Assembly (NCBI RefSeq): GCF_002006345.1
Contig: NZ_LZZM01000207.1
Span: forward strand, 1-36,668
DNA from: Clostridium puniceum
Lineage (GTDB): Bacteria > Bacillota > Clostridia > Clostridiales > Clostridiaceae
DNA length: 36,668 nucleotides
Direction: 5' to 3'
Shown: positions 7,507 to 16,342 of the stretch, one piece after another
Position numbering within the stretch: the stretch's first letter is position 1
How the letters are laid out: every line of letters begins with the position of its first letter
Translations under genes and position numbers: made by a program
Notes under the pieces: model-generated
What the model was told of the DNA's origin: nothing
Database searches by the model: none
The model's input: only the letters and a program-made list of their open reading frames with translations

Positions 7507-9123
7507 ATGGAAGAGCGATCAGCCAATAGTAGTAATAGAGGCTTTTTAATTCTTTCAATAGCAGGTCTTATAACTAAAGTAATATCAGTATTTTATATAC
7601 CTCTTCTTCAAAGGATAATAGGACTTGATGGATATGGGATATATCAAAATTGCTATGAGGTATTTTTATTTGTATATGCAGTTACAAATTTAGGAACTCA
7701 GCCAGCTATTGCAAAAGTGGTTGCTGAGCTTACAGCATTAGAAAAACCTAATGATGCTATAAGAACTCTTAAAATATCAAGAACACTTCTAGCTTTAGCG
7801 GGATCAACATTAACTATAATTTTAATGTTAGGTGCATTTCCTATTGGAAGATTAATTGGAAATCCAGCCGCATCTTATGGAATATTAATGTTGGCACCAA
7901 GTATATTTGTTACATCACTATTGTCATCTTATAGAGGATATTTCCAAGGTAGAAATAGCATGACTGCTATAGCAGTATCACAAGTATTAGAACAAGTTAT
8001 AAATATTTTAATAAGTTTAACTTGTGCATTTTTCTTAGTTAAAATAAGCGTTGAATACGGTAGTGCTGGAGGTACTATTGGTACTTCAGTAGGAGCTCTA
8101 ATTGCATGCCTTTATATGGTTTATATTTATAGTGTGAGGAATTTTGAAGAAGACGCTATAGAAAATCAAGGTAATAACAAAAGAGTTAGAACTAAACATA
8201 TTATTAAAAAATTGATAAAATATGGGCTTCCAATTACCTTAAGTGCAGGGCTTCAGAATTTTGGAAGTCTTGTGGATATGGTAAATGTAAATGCCAGATT
8301 AGCAGTTGCAGGCTTTAAGTTGCAAGAATCACAAGTGCTTTATGGAGTTCTTGGAAGATATAAGACTTTATTATCAGTTCCTCTTATAGTTGTAACGGCA
8401 CTTGGGACAACCGTATTGCCAGCAGTTGCAGCTGCTATGGCATTAAAAGATAAAAAGGAAATAAGAAGAAAAACTACTTTTGCTTTTAGGCTGACATTCA
8501 TAATAACAATACCAGCAGCATTAGGACTTTCAGTACTTGGAAAAGAAGTTTTTGAATTATTATATGGTACAGATCAAGGGTTTGATTTGATGGTAATGGG
8601 GTCAGTGGTACTAGTACTTATGGCAATTGTACAAATACAAACTGTAATTCTTCAAAGTATGAATAAACTTTACTTTGTTCTTGGAACATTTAGTATTGGT
8701 ATAGTTGCTAAAATAATTGCGAACTTCATATTGGTAGGGATTCCAGAAATAAATATTTTAGGAGTAGTTGCAGGTAATTTTTTATGGTTTGCAATACCTA
8801 TGTTATTAAATCAAAGAGCATTAAAAAAGGCTCTTAGAATAAAAATTCCTTTGTTTAGAAATTTGATTAAGCCGCTTATAGCTTCAGCAATAATGGCAGG
8901 AGTAATATTTATTATGAAACAACCTATAGCAATTATAATTCAAATAACAAATGGAAGTACTATGCTAAAGGGAATTACAACTCTTTTAATTATTGCTATA
9001 GGAGGATTTGTTTATTTATATTTAATTATTCTATTTGGTGGTATTAAAAAGAGTGATATAAATAGCATATCGCCTAGAATATTTAACTTACTTCCTAGAT
9101 TTTTAAGAGTAAAACTTAAATAA
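7507..9123 (+). CDS. MOP-superfamily lipid II flippase, MurJ/YtgP type
   Basis: A 538-residue integral membrane protein with about 14 hydrophobic segments across its length. It resembles the polysaccharide-exporter branch of the MOP superfamily, and among Bacillus proteins best fits YtgP (MurJ), which flips lipid-linked peptidoglycan precursor outward; the length matches YtgP (about 540). Family-like blocks include FYIPLLQRIIGLDGYGIYQ near 27-45 and SSYRGYFQGRNSMTAIAVSQVLEQ near 140-163. The ribosome binding site AGGAGG overlaps the end of the preceding pseudouridine synthase gene. A SpoVB paralogue lies tail-to-tail downstream on the other strand, so SpoVB identity for this gene is less likely but not excluded. 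Confidence 0.8.
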   Translation: MEERSANSSNRGFLILSIAGLITKVISVFYIPLLQRIIGLDGYGIYQNCYEVFLFVYAVTNLGTQPAIAKVVAELTALEKPNDAIRTLKISRTLLALAGSTLTIILMLGAFPIGRLIGNPAASYGILMLAPSIFVTSLLSSYRGYFQGRNSMTAIAVSQVLEQVINILISLTCAFFLVKISVEYGSAGGTIGTSVGALIACLYMVYIYSVRNFEEDAIENQGNNKRVRTKHIIKKLIKYGLPITLSAGLQNFGSLVDMVNVNARLAVAGFKLQESQVLYGVLGRYKTLLSVPLIVVTALGTTVLPAVAAAMALKDKKEIRRKTTFAFRLTFIITIPAALGLSVLGKEVFELLYGTDQGFDLMVMGSVVLVLMAIVQIQTVILQSMNKLYFVLGTFSIGIVAKIIANFILVGIPEINILGVVAGNFLWFAIPMLLNQRALKKALRIKIPLFRNLIKPLIASAIMAGVIFIMKQPIAIIIQITNGSTMLKGITTLLIIAIGGFVYLYLIILFGGIKKSDINSISPRIFNLLPRFLRVKLK

Positions 9124-9225
9124 GGAATATGATAAAAATAAACTCTCATTATAATTTATTTTAAGAAGATTACTCTAATATTTAAGATAGAAATTGTAAT
9201 TAGGTATATATTTTTTTATAACATG

Positions 9226-9290
9226 GCAGGCATTTGTTGATATTACAGAAGATTTTTATGTAACGGAAACAAATGCTTGCTTATTGTTTT
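9226..9290 (+). terminator. Hairpin terminator between the convergent flippase genes
   Basis: GCAGGCATTTGTT (9226-9238) pairs with AACAAATGCTTGC (9268-9280) with one G-U pair. Inside, TTACA and TGTAA extend the stem. TTATTGTTTTT follows, giving a U-rich tail on the plus strand. Confidence 0.55.
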
Positions 9291-9323
9291 TAGTTTTAAA
9301 TATATTGTTAGATATAAAATAAA

Positions 9324-10823
9324 TTAATTTTCATTTTCTCCAAATGTTCTAAAATATGCAAAGATTAGAAGAACAAGTACGATTATTGTAAAGTTATTTA
9401 AAATTATAGAATTTGTAAATAGGTGTTTTGAAAATATGTTTATAATTAAGAAAGTTAAAAATCCAAGCAAAATATATATTATTATATTTGATTTATTTAA
9501 ATTAAGCTCAATATGTTTGTTGATTTCATACATATTAAGAAATAGTCCAATTGTGCAAGCTATAAACATAGTTAAGCTGTATCCAAAGATATTAATTGAA
9601 GGGATTGCAGTAAATATGTATAAACATATTAATTCAATTACAGCTTCAATTAATGAATTTCTAAGAATTATATTTTGCTTATTAAGTCCGTTTAATATTC
9701 CAAACATAGTTACTGCTGGGAAAAATATAGGGGCAGTAAGGGAAGCAAATCTAATATATGCTCCTAAATCATTTCTGCTATAAAACATTTGTCCTAAGGT
9801 ATCGGGAATTACATTACATATTATAGTAGTTGATATTCCAAGGAGAAATGAAAGCTTTATAACTTTTTTTATTCTAATAGAAGCTTCGTATTGCTTTCCA
9901 AGAACTAAGGTTTGGGAAAGATCTGGAATTAACAATGTATTAATTGTACTAACTACAATTAAGGGGATTGTTATTATACTTAAGGCCATACCATTATATC
10001 TTCCTATCATACTCAAAGCTTCTTCGTAACTAAATCCTGAGGCAAGTAAACGTCTAGGAACAATTAATGTGGAAAGGGTTCCTAAAATATTTGTTAAAAA
10101 CCCATTTATACAAAGTGGTATTGATATTATTACCACATCAAAAAGAAGCTGAAAGCCACTTTCAGGAGGTTTATAAGAAATAGGTCCTTTATTAATTGAA
10201 TATTTATAGTAAATAAAAAGAAAAAACAAGCTTTGAAATTCACCAATACATAATGCAATGGTAGCTAAAGTTACCATGTTTTCAATAGTTTGAGCCTGAG
10301 TTAAGAAAATAAGTAAACTTACAGTTATAATTCTCATAGCTTTTTCAAATATGTCAATTATAGCTGGTACAGTAATTTTAGATGTTCCATAAAAATATCC
10401 TTTTAGTATGTTTGAAATTGCAATGCATACCATAGCGGGACAAATAACTCTAATAGCATTTATTGTTCTAACATCACTAACGCCATATTTTCCGATTATT
10501 GGAGCGGAAAAAAATACTATAATTCCTATTAAAAAAGCCCAAGATATATTGAATAGAGAAACAACTCGAATAGTTTTTACTATATTATTATGTTCATTTT
10601 TTTGTATGTATATAGCAGTTATTTTAGAGATTGAGGCAACTATTCCAGCGGTCATAAGACATATAAATAAATTGTAAATAGGCATAACTAAATTATAAAG
10701 TCCCATTCCTTCTGCACCTAAAACCTTAGAAAGATAGATGGAAAATATAAAACCTAGTATGCCTGTGGTTATATTAGATGCTATAAGTAAGAAAGAATTT
10801 TTGAAAAAATTATCTTTATCCAA
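9324..10823 (-). CDS. spoVB: Stage V sporulation protein B (MOP-superfamily flippase)
   Basis: A 499-residue polytopic membrane protein with about 14 hydrophobic helices. The N-terminus (KNSFLLIASNITTGILGFIFSIYLSKVLGAEGMGLYNLVMPIY) and the ILKGYFYGTSK block near 150-160 are typical of SpoVB, which is made in the mother cell and is needed for spore cortex synthesis, probably by moving lipid-linked precursor across the outer forespore membrane. Length matches SpoVB (about 518 in Bacillus). The start at 10823 has AAAGGAG on the minus strand (10834-10840). A sigma-E-like promoter lies just upstream (10853-10882), in keeping with mother-cell expression. It is tail-to-tail with a MurJ/YtgP-like paralogue. 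Confidence 0.87.
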   Translation of the reverse strand: MDKDNFFKNSFLLIASNITTGILGFIFSIYLSKVLGAEGMGLYNLVMPIYNLFICLMTAGIVASISKITAIYIQKNEHNNIVKTIRVVSLFNISWAFLIGIIVFFSAPIIGKYGVSDVRTINAIRVICPAMVCIAISNILKGYFYGTSKITVPAIIDIFEKAMRIITVSLLIFLTQAQTIENMVTLATIALCIGEFQSLFFLFIYYKYSINKGPISYKPPESGFQLLFDVVIISIPLCINGFLTNILGTLSTLIVPRRLLASGFSYEEALSMIGRYNGMALSIITIPLIVVSTINTLLIPDLSQTLVLGKQYEASIRIKKVIKLSFLLGISTTIICNVIPDTLGQMFYSRNDLGAYIRFASLTAPIFFPAVTMFGILNGLNKQNIILRNSLIEAVIELICLYIFTAIPSINIFGYSLTMFIACTIGLFLNMYEINKHIELNLNKSNIIIYILLGFLTFLIINIFSKHLFTNSIILNNFTIIVLVLLIFAYFRTFGENEN

Positions 10824-10852
10824 AGTTTATTCACTCCTTTAAATTACTATAA

Positions 10853-10882
10853 AGCATATTCAATATAAGGTTTAAATATGAA
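10853..10882 (-). promoter_or_regulatory. Sigma-E-like sporulation promoter for spoVB
   Basis: Reading the minus strand: TTCATATT (10882-10875), 14 bases, then AATATGCT (10860-10853). The first fits the sigma-E -35 (ATATT core) well. The second matches 6 of 8 positions of CATAHAMT. Spacing and distance to the start (a leader of about 20 bases including the ribosome binding site) fit. Confidence 0.4.
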
Positions 10883-10931
10883 TTTACAATATTTACAATT
10901 AACAACAAAACAATACAAGATGTAGGAAGAG

Positions 10932-10960
10932 TTTACAAATTAATTAAAAAAAGATATAAT
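10932..10960 (+). promoter_or_regulatory. Sigma-A promoter for the chemoreceptor
   Basis: TTTACA at 10932-10937, 17-base spacer, TATAAT at 10955-10960. Transcription would begin near 10967, about 45 bases before the TTG start. Confidence 0.65.
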
Positions 10961-11011
10961 TGGAATTATAAAAGTTATTATAAATAATGGTTTTATAAGG
11001 GGGAAAATAGA

Positions 11012-11842
11012 TTGGATAGGATTTCAGACAACGAAACGATAAACTTTTTTTATAATGCATTACCGCTTATAGAGGTGCTTTTTGATGAAGACATATCTAT
11101 GGCAATAACAGATACAGAAAAATATTTATATACTAAGTATAATAAAAACTTAGTATTAAGTGCAAAAGAGGGAGATAGAATTCCAGAAGGCGGAGCAATA
11201 ATTGAAGTTTTAAAAACTGGAAGAAATTTTATAAAGGTTATACCTGAACAGGTGTATGGTGTCGAAGCTAAATCGTTTGCAATTCCAATAATAGAAGAAA
11301 ATAAGGTTGTTGGAGTTCTTGCTGTAGCAAAAAGCTTGGATAAGAAAAAATCTGTAATGAACGTTACAAAACAATTAACAGAATCTCTTTTTCAAATATC
11401 AGTAGGAATAGATGAAGTAGCTAAGGGAGTACAAGAATTAGCAACTATGAATGAAAAAATATTAGGTGAGACTATAGAAGCCAATGAAAGAACTAATGAT
11501 ACTGATGAAATTTTAACCTTTATTCAAGGGGTTTCTAGTCAAACAAATCTTTTGGGATTAAATGCTGCTATTGAAGCTGCAAGAGCGGGAGAAGCGGGTA
11601 AAGGTTTTAATGTTGTTGCACAAGAAATTAGAAAATTATCTAATTCATCAAATGAATCTATTAAGAAGATTGATTCGGTTATGAAGCATATTTCATCATC
11701 GGTAAATAGTATAAATACTAATTTGACTAAATCTAATGATATTTCTCAAAACCAATCAGCGGCATTAGAAGAAATAGCAGCATCTATTTCTGAATTAAAT
11801 TCTACAGCTAAAACATTAGAAGATTTAGCTGATAATTTATAA
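11012..11842 (+). CDS. Soluble methyl-accepting chemotaxis-type signalling protein
   Basis: A 276-residue cytoplasmic receptor: there is no signal peptide, transmembrane helix or HAMP domain. Residues 1-110 form an alpha/beta sensory domain (FAIPIIEENKVVGVLAVAKSL) of a kind often found before short clostridial receptor domains. Residues 115-276 are a helical coiled coil whose turn holds the conserved kinase-contact tip, QTNLLGLNAAIEAARAGEAGKGF (177-199), followed by VVAQEIRKLS. This tip binds CheA/CheW. The signalling helices are short, so few methylation sites are expected. The TTG start follows AAGGGGG (about 10998-11003). It has its own promoter and terminator and is monocistronic. No chemotaxis genes are nearby, and the stimulus is unknown. 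Confidence 0.87.
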   Translation: MDRISDNETINFFYNALPLIEVLFDEDISMAITDTEKYLYTKYNKNLVLSAKEGDRIPEGGAIIEVLKTGRNFIKVIPEQVYGVEAKSFAIPIIEENKVVGVLAVAKSLDKKKSVMNVTKQLTESLFQISVGIDEVAKGVQELATMNEKILGETIEANERTNDTDEILTFIQGVSSQTNLLGLNAAIEAARAGEAGKGFNVVAQEIRKLSNSSNESIKKIDSVMKHISSSVNSINTNLTKSNDISQNQSAALEEIAASISELNSTAKTLEDLADNL

Positions 11843-11881
11843 AAAGTATCAGATATCAGAGTATATCTGGTACTTTTTTTA
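11841..11881 (+). terminator. Rho-independent terminator after the chemoreceptor
   Basis: AAAAAGTATCAGATAT (11841-11856) pairs with ATATCTGGTACTTTTT with a single G-U pair, and seven T follow the stem. The stem starts at the stop codon. Confidence 0.85.
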
Positions 11882-12292
11882 ATAGTTATAAATCAAATTT
11901 TATAATACATATAAATAAAAGGTATTAATATAATGCTGTTGCTTTAATAAATAGACAATAATAATCTACAATCTTTTTAGTAAATTATTATTGTCTATTT
12001 ACTGCATAAAATATTTTCATCTTTAACAGTTACAAATATAAAATTTAGAATAAAAAAACTCATTAACAATCTCTAATTAGTATCTTAAGTTGTAATTTGG
12101 AAAATTAATAAAAATATTAGTTATACTGTTTTTGTATTTATTATGTAATGTTATTATAAATAAGAGTTTTAAAGAGAGGTCTTATTTTCATATTTTCACA
12201 ATATAATTTAATTAAAGATATTATTTATTATACATAATGGACCTTTAGTAATTTTTTCAAAGGGTTAATTAAAGCAGTAAGGGGAGAGTTCA
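11882..12292. other. Intergenic stretch with a long perfect inverted repeat
   Basis: No gene is supportable. The main structure is an inverted repeat: TAAATAGACAATAATAAT at 11948-11965 exactly complements 11984-12001, with an 18-base loop. It has no U-tract, so it is not a standard terminator. The rest is AT-rich leader for the gene at 12293. Confidence 0.55.
11948..12001. repeat. 18-bp perfect inverted repeat
   Basis: Two 18-base arms (11948-11965 and 11984-12001) are exact reverse complements around CTACAATCTTTTTAGTAA. It lies between two plus-strand genes, and its function is not evident. Confidence 0.7.
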
Positions 12293-13603
12293 GTGAAGAG
12301 ATTTTTAAAATTTATTATTTTTTCAGTGATAATAGTTGTTTTAGCTTTTGGATTATATAAATTTTCTAATCAATATAAAATGAGTATTTTGAAAAATAAT
12401 ATAGGTTGGAGTGTTGAATGTAAGAACTGCAAGAATGCTGTAGCATTTGATAAAGATGGTAATAAAAATACTTATATAGCTTATGATAATTATATTAAAG
12501 TTATTAGAGAAGATGGGCGAGAAGAAGTGTTGCTTCAGTCTAAATCACTAAAAATAGAAAACATAATTTTTTATACTAATAAATTATATTTCATTTCTAA
12601 GACTAATTTATATGAATATGATTTGAAAAATAAAAATTTAAAATCAATCTTAGAAAATATACCTTGTCAAGGCAAGTATTTAGATAGAAATTTAATTATA
12701 AAGGATTCTAAGCTCCTCTTATCTATAGGAAGTGCTACAAATTCAGGAATAGCTTCTTACGACAATAGTTACTCTAAAGATGATATTCCTTATGATAAAA
12801 GTTCTATAGATATAACTTTAAACGGAATTAATTATGGTGAAAAGAAGACAGGGGGATTTATGCCTTATGGAAATTCATCAGAAAATGGACAAAAGATAAG
12901 AACTGAAATTTTAGCAAATTCATGTGTAGTTGAAATAAATTTAGAAAATAATAAGCCATCATTATATGCTTCGGGAATAAGAAATATTAAAGGCTGGGAT
13001 TTAGACAATGAAGGAAAATTAATTGGAATTATTGGAGGGATGGAGAATATAGGAGAAAGACCTGTAAATAGAGATTTCGATTATCTTTATAAAATTGATA
13101 AGGGGAAATGGTATGGATGGCCCGATTTTAGCGGAGGTGATCCTATAAGTTCACCTAGATTTAAAAGTGAAAAGTCAATATCTCCACTTATTGCAAATCC
13201 TCCTAACAAAATAGTTTCACCACCTATTTATCAGTATTCAGATGTAGGAACTATAAAATATTTATCCATTGATAAAGAAGGAAAAATATTAGAGAAGAAT
13301 ACAAAAATATATTTTGATGGAAAAGAGAATATTATAGGAGCAATAACTCAAGATAATATTAAATTTGATTTATTAAAGTTAAGAGACGAAAGTAAAATAA
13401 GAGGAATAAGATATTCAGAAGGAGATATCTTTATATTGGATAGTGGTATAGGATGTATTTATAAATTGCAAAGTAATGATTCAAACTTAAAGTTTAATCT
13501 CCCTCGGTCAGTATATATTTTTATAGGTACACTTTTACTTATATTGATTTGTTTGGTTATAAGGAAATTAAAATTAAAAAATAGTTCAAAGAAGGTTAGT
13601 TAA
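12293..13603 (+). CDS. Membrane-anchored sugar/sorbosone dehydrogenase-like beta-propeller protein
   Basis: A 436-residue protein. Residues 4-24 are an N-terminal membrane helix or uncleaved signal, and residues 405-425 (VYIFIGTLLLILICLVI) a second helix followed by a basic tail, so the domain between should face outside. That domain resembles the PQQ-dependent glucose/sorbosone dehydrogenase propeller: LLLSIGSATNSG near 140, YASGIRNIKGWDLDNEGKL near 222-240, DYLYKIDKGKWYGWPDFSGGDP near 262-283. In catalytic relatives a His precedes an Arg shortly before the LYVSxG strand. Here that site reads GKYLDRNL, with Tyr in place of His, so I doubt it is an enzyme. GTG at 12293 follows AAGGGGA. No PQQ genes or partner oxidase are visible. 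A surface sensor or binding role is possible. Confidence 0.7.
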   Translation: MKRFLKFIIFSVIIVVLAFGLYKFSNQYKMSILKNNIGWSVECKNCKNAVAFDKDGNKNTYIAYDNYIKVIREDGREEVLLQSKSLKIENIIFYTNKLYFISKTNLYEYDLKNKNLKSILENIPCQGKYLDRNLIIKDSKLLLSIGSATNSGIASYDNSYSKDDIPYDKSSIDITLNGINYGEKKTGGFMPYGNSSENGQKIRTEILANSCVVEINLENNKPSLYASGIRNIKGWDLDNEGKLIGIIGGMENIGERPVNRDFDYLYKIDKGKWYGWPDFSGGDPISSPRFKSEKSISPLIANPPNKIVSPPIYQYSDVGTIKYLSIDKEGKILEKNTKIYFDGKENIIGAITQDNIKFDLLKLRDESKIRGIRYSEGDIFILDSGIGCIYKLQSNDSNLKFNLPRSVYIFIGTLLLILICLVIRKLKLKNSSKKVS

Positions 13604-13948
13604 TATAGATGTCAATAAATATAAATAAATTATATATATTCAATTTTTATGACGTGCTTTAATTTAACAAATTAATTAAAAAGTATGTACTTTAGAAATT
13701 AATTAATGATTGATTTTAACTAAAATAATAAAGCTGTTTTACTATGATTAGTATTCATATTAAAGCGCTTTGATATTTTGAAATAAATAAAATATTATTA
13801 AATTTCAAAGTGTGGGAAAAAATGTTAAAATAAAAGCGTGATATAAATAAGCTGATAGTATAAAGTCTGCTGCGAAAAGTAACAAATAAAATTCGTTTCA
13901 CTATTAAATAAAAAGACTAAATTTTTATAATGAATTAAGGAGGAAAAA
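13604..13948. other. Intergenic region with imperfect hairpins
   Basis: No gene is seen. Two imperfect inverted repeats occur: AATTAATT...AAAGT pairing with ACTTT...AATTAATT (13670-13704), and CTTTGATATTTT with AAAATAT...TCAAAG (13768-13810). Neither has a good U-tract. The ribosome binding site AAGGAGG of the next gene is at about 13937-13943. Confidence 0.4.
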
Positions 13949-14461
13949 ATGGGAAAGACATTAGTAATTGATTTAGAAAATACTATTTTACCAGGAGATA
14001 TATTAGATGTTGGAGAAAAAAATCTTGGTATTATATATAATATTTCAAAAGAGGCGAAGGAAGAATTATCTTTAGATTATGTATCTAGCGAAACTAAAGT
14101 AGAACTAAAAAATAGAAAATATGATGCTTGTACATTCTTTTTTGAACTAAACAAAGTATGGACAAGTTTAGAAAAAGAAAAATTAATTAGAGAAATAAGT
14201 TCATATTTAAATGAGTTTGGTGAAATATTTATTTGGGATATAAATAAAGAAAGAGGAAAAGTATTTAATAATAAAGTAAAGGTTATATTACCTAACGGAA
14301 AAATTAAAGAATTTATTTTTAAAAATTTAAATATATTTTTAACTTCAAATGTTGAAGAAATAAAAAAAATCCTTGAAAAATATTTTGAAATAGAGGAAAC
14401 TAAAGCGTGGGAAGATGTTTTTTTTATAAAAGGGAAAAAATTAATAGATAAAAGAAAGTAA
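13949..14461 (+). CDS. Divergent class I methyltransferase-like protein
   Basis: A 170-residue cytoplasmic protein. The order of secondary structure suggests a shortened Rossmann methyltransferase: GDILDVGEKNLGIIYNISKE near 17-36 sits where motif I (LDVGxGxG) is expected but lacks the glycine-rich loop. DACTFFFELNKVW (59-71) resembles the motif IV strand. EISSYLNEFGEIFIWDINKE (85-104) resembles the post-IV helix, strand and loop seen in many SAM-dependent methyltransferases. The C-terminal part adds two strands. With the SAM-binding loop degraded it may not methylate anything. The B12-binding radical SAM gene starts 68 bases downstream on the same strand, suggesting joint function. Identity is inferred from general fold cues only. 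Confidence 0.5.
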   Translation: MGKTLVIDLENTILPGDILDVGEKNLGIIYNISKEAKEELSLDYVSSETKVELKNRKYDACTFFFELNKVWTSLEKEKLIREISSYLNEFGEIFIWDINKERGKVFNNKVKVILPNGKIKEFIFKNLNIFLTSNVEEIKKILEKYFEIEETKAWEDVFFIKGKKLIDKRK

Positions 14462-14529
14462 AAAAATATACTTACCTGTTATTTTTATGTATACAAAAAC
14501 AAATGTTAACGTAGAGGAGAAATTTAAAA

Positions 14530-16194
14530 ATGAAGGTTCTGATTACAGCAGTTGACTCTAAATTTATTCATAGTAATTTAGCTGTTAGATATTTAAAGTG
14601 TTATACCAGAGACATTGAATATGAAGCTAAGATAAAAGAATTTACTATAAATGATAGGGAAGGACGAATATTAGAAGAAATAATTAAGGAAAAGCCAGAC
14701 ATTGTAGCATTTTCAACTTATATTTGGAATGTAGAACTTATTTCAAGAGTTTCTAATTTGATAAAAAGAGTAAATCCCAAAATAGAAATTCTTTATGGTG
14801 GTCCAGAAGTTTCTTTTGATTCAAGAAATTTTCTTGAAAATAATATAGGAGAATATGTTATTGAAGGAGAAGGTGAAAAAACTTATAGGGATTTTATTTT
14901 ATACAAATTAGGGAAGATGAAGTTAGATGAGGTCAGAGGTCTTCATTATAAAATTCACAATGAGGTTTATTCTAACGAAAAACGACCTCTTATGTCTATG
15001 GATGAAATAGTATTTCCATATGAGGAAGATGAAGATTTAAGTAACAAAATAGTATATTACGAAGCTTCACGTGGATGTCCATTTAATTGCAAATACTGTC
15101 TTTCATCTACAAGTCATGGAGTTAGATTTCTAGAAATAAATAGAGTACTAAATGAACTAAAATATTTTATAGATAAAAAAGTAAGGTTAGTTAAATTTGT
15201 TGATCGTACTTTTAATTGTAATTATAAATTTTCTATGGCAATTTGGGATTTTTTAATCAAACAAGATACAAATACTCAATTTCATTTTGAAATATCGGCA
15301 GATATATTAAAGAATGAAGAAATAGAACTTTTATCAAAGGCTCCAGAAGGAAGATTTCAATTTGAAGTAGGAGTACAAACAACAAACGACGAAATCTTAA
15401 GAAACATAAATAGATTTGTTAATTTTAGTGATATAAAAGAAAAAGTTTTAGAATTAATGTCAATAAAAAATATTAAGCAGCATTTAGATTTAATTGCAGG
15501 ACTTCCAGGAGAAGATTATGATTCTTTTAAAAGGTCATTCAATGATGTTTATTCAATAAAACCAGAAGAAATACAACTTGGTTTCTTAAAATTATTAAAA
15601 GGATCTTCTATGAGAGAAGATGCAGATAAATATGGAATGGAATATTCACCATATCCACCATATGAAATTTTAAAAACAAATACAGTTTCTTATGAGGAAC
15701 TATTAAAATTGAAGAAAGTAGAGGAGATGGTTGATAAATATTATAATTCACAAAAGTTTAATTATATAATTAGATATTTTGAAAAAAAGTTTAATTCTCC
15801 ATTTGATTTTTATTATAGTCTAGGAATGTTTTTTGAAAACAAGGGATATTTTAATAGAAACATAGGAAATATAGAATATTATAAAGTGTTTTTAAATTTT
15901 AATGAAACAGTGCTAAAAGATAGTAATAAACATTTAAATGAAATAATCAGATTTAATTATTTGATATTTTACAAAAATAGAGGATTACCAGACTTTTTAA
16001 GAAGTAGCATCTCTAAAGATGAAGAGAAAAACATTAAAGAAAAGCTTAGAGAAGAATATTCGTTCAAAGAATATCATTTAGAAAGATTTAACATAAATAT
16101 AGAAAGATATATATCAAGTGATGAAATAATAGAAGAAGATTCTTATTATGTGTTTAATAATAAGAATGAATATGTTTATTTGCAGAATATATAA
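14530..16194 (+). CDS. B12-binding-domain radical SAM protein (DUF4080 type)
   Basis: A 554-residue protein. Residues 1-130 are a Rossmann-like cobalamin-binding-type domain (MKVLITAVDSKFIHSNLAVRYL; IEILYGGPEVSFD; EGEGEKTYRDF) without the base-off DxHxxG motif, as is usual in this class. Residues 175-380 are the radical SAM core, with the 4Fe-4S ligands in CPFNCKYC (Cys183, Cys187, Cys190), preceded by YYEASRG; later motifs are FEVGVQTTNDEIL and LDLIAGLPGED. The C-terminal 170 residues match the length and character of the DUF4080 extension. Such proteins reductively cleave SAM to a radical, and the product of this subfamily is not established. AGAGGAG lies before the ATG. It is paired with the methyltransferase-like gene upstream and ended by a strong bidirectional terminator. 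Confidence 0.85.
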   Translation: MKVLITAVDSKFIHSNLAVRYLKCYTRDIEYEAKIKEFTINDREGRILEEIIKEKPDIVAFSTYIWNVELISRVSNLIKRVNPKIEILYGGPEVSFDSRNFLENNIGEYVIEGEGEKTYRDFILYKLGKMKLDEVRGLHYKIHNEVYSNEKRPLMSMDEIVFPYEEDEDLSNKIVYYEASRGCPFNCKYCLSSTSHGVRFLEINRVLNELKYFIDKKVRLVKFVDRTFNCNYKFSMAIWDFLIKQDTNTQFHFEISADILKNEEIELLSKAPEGRFQFEVGVQTTNDEILRNINRFVNFSDIKEKVLELMSIKNIKQHLDLIAGLPGEDYDSFKRSFNDVYSIKPEEIQLGFLKLLKGSSMREDADKYGMEYSPYPPYEILKTNTVSYEELLKLKKVEEMVDKYYNSQKFNYIIRYFEKKFNSPFDFYYSLGMFFENKGYFNRNIGNIEYYKVFLNFNETVLKDSNKHLNEIIRFNYLIFYKNRGLPDFLRSSISKDEEKNIKEKLREEYSFKEYHLERFNINIERYISSDEIIEEDSYYVFNNKNEYVYLQNI

Positions 16195-16305
16195 AATATA
16201 TTACGGCTCAATTTTTTAAAATTTAATGATGAGATGTTTATAAAATGAACTATAAATAACATGAAATTAAAATGCTTTGTAAATAAGTGGTGATTTAAAA
16301 GGTAT

Positions 16306-16342
16306 CATCTTGGTTATCATATGATAACCAAGGTGTTTTTTT
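16306..16342. terminator. Bidirectional terminator between convergent genes
   Basis: A perfect 24-base palindrome (16309-16332, centre ATCATATGAT, arms starting CTTGGTT) extended by a few pairs, followed on the plus strand by seven T. The minus gene stops at 16343. On the minus strand a short T-run (CCTTTTAAATC) follows, so it can serve both. Confidence 0.85.

Noticed and set aside
13768..13810. Imperfect inverted repeat in the intergenic region
   Set aside because: Pairing is broken by bulges and there is no U-tract; expected often in DNA this AT-rich, so not listed as a terminator.
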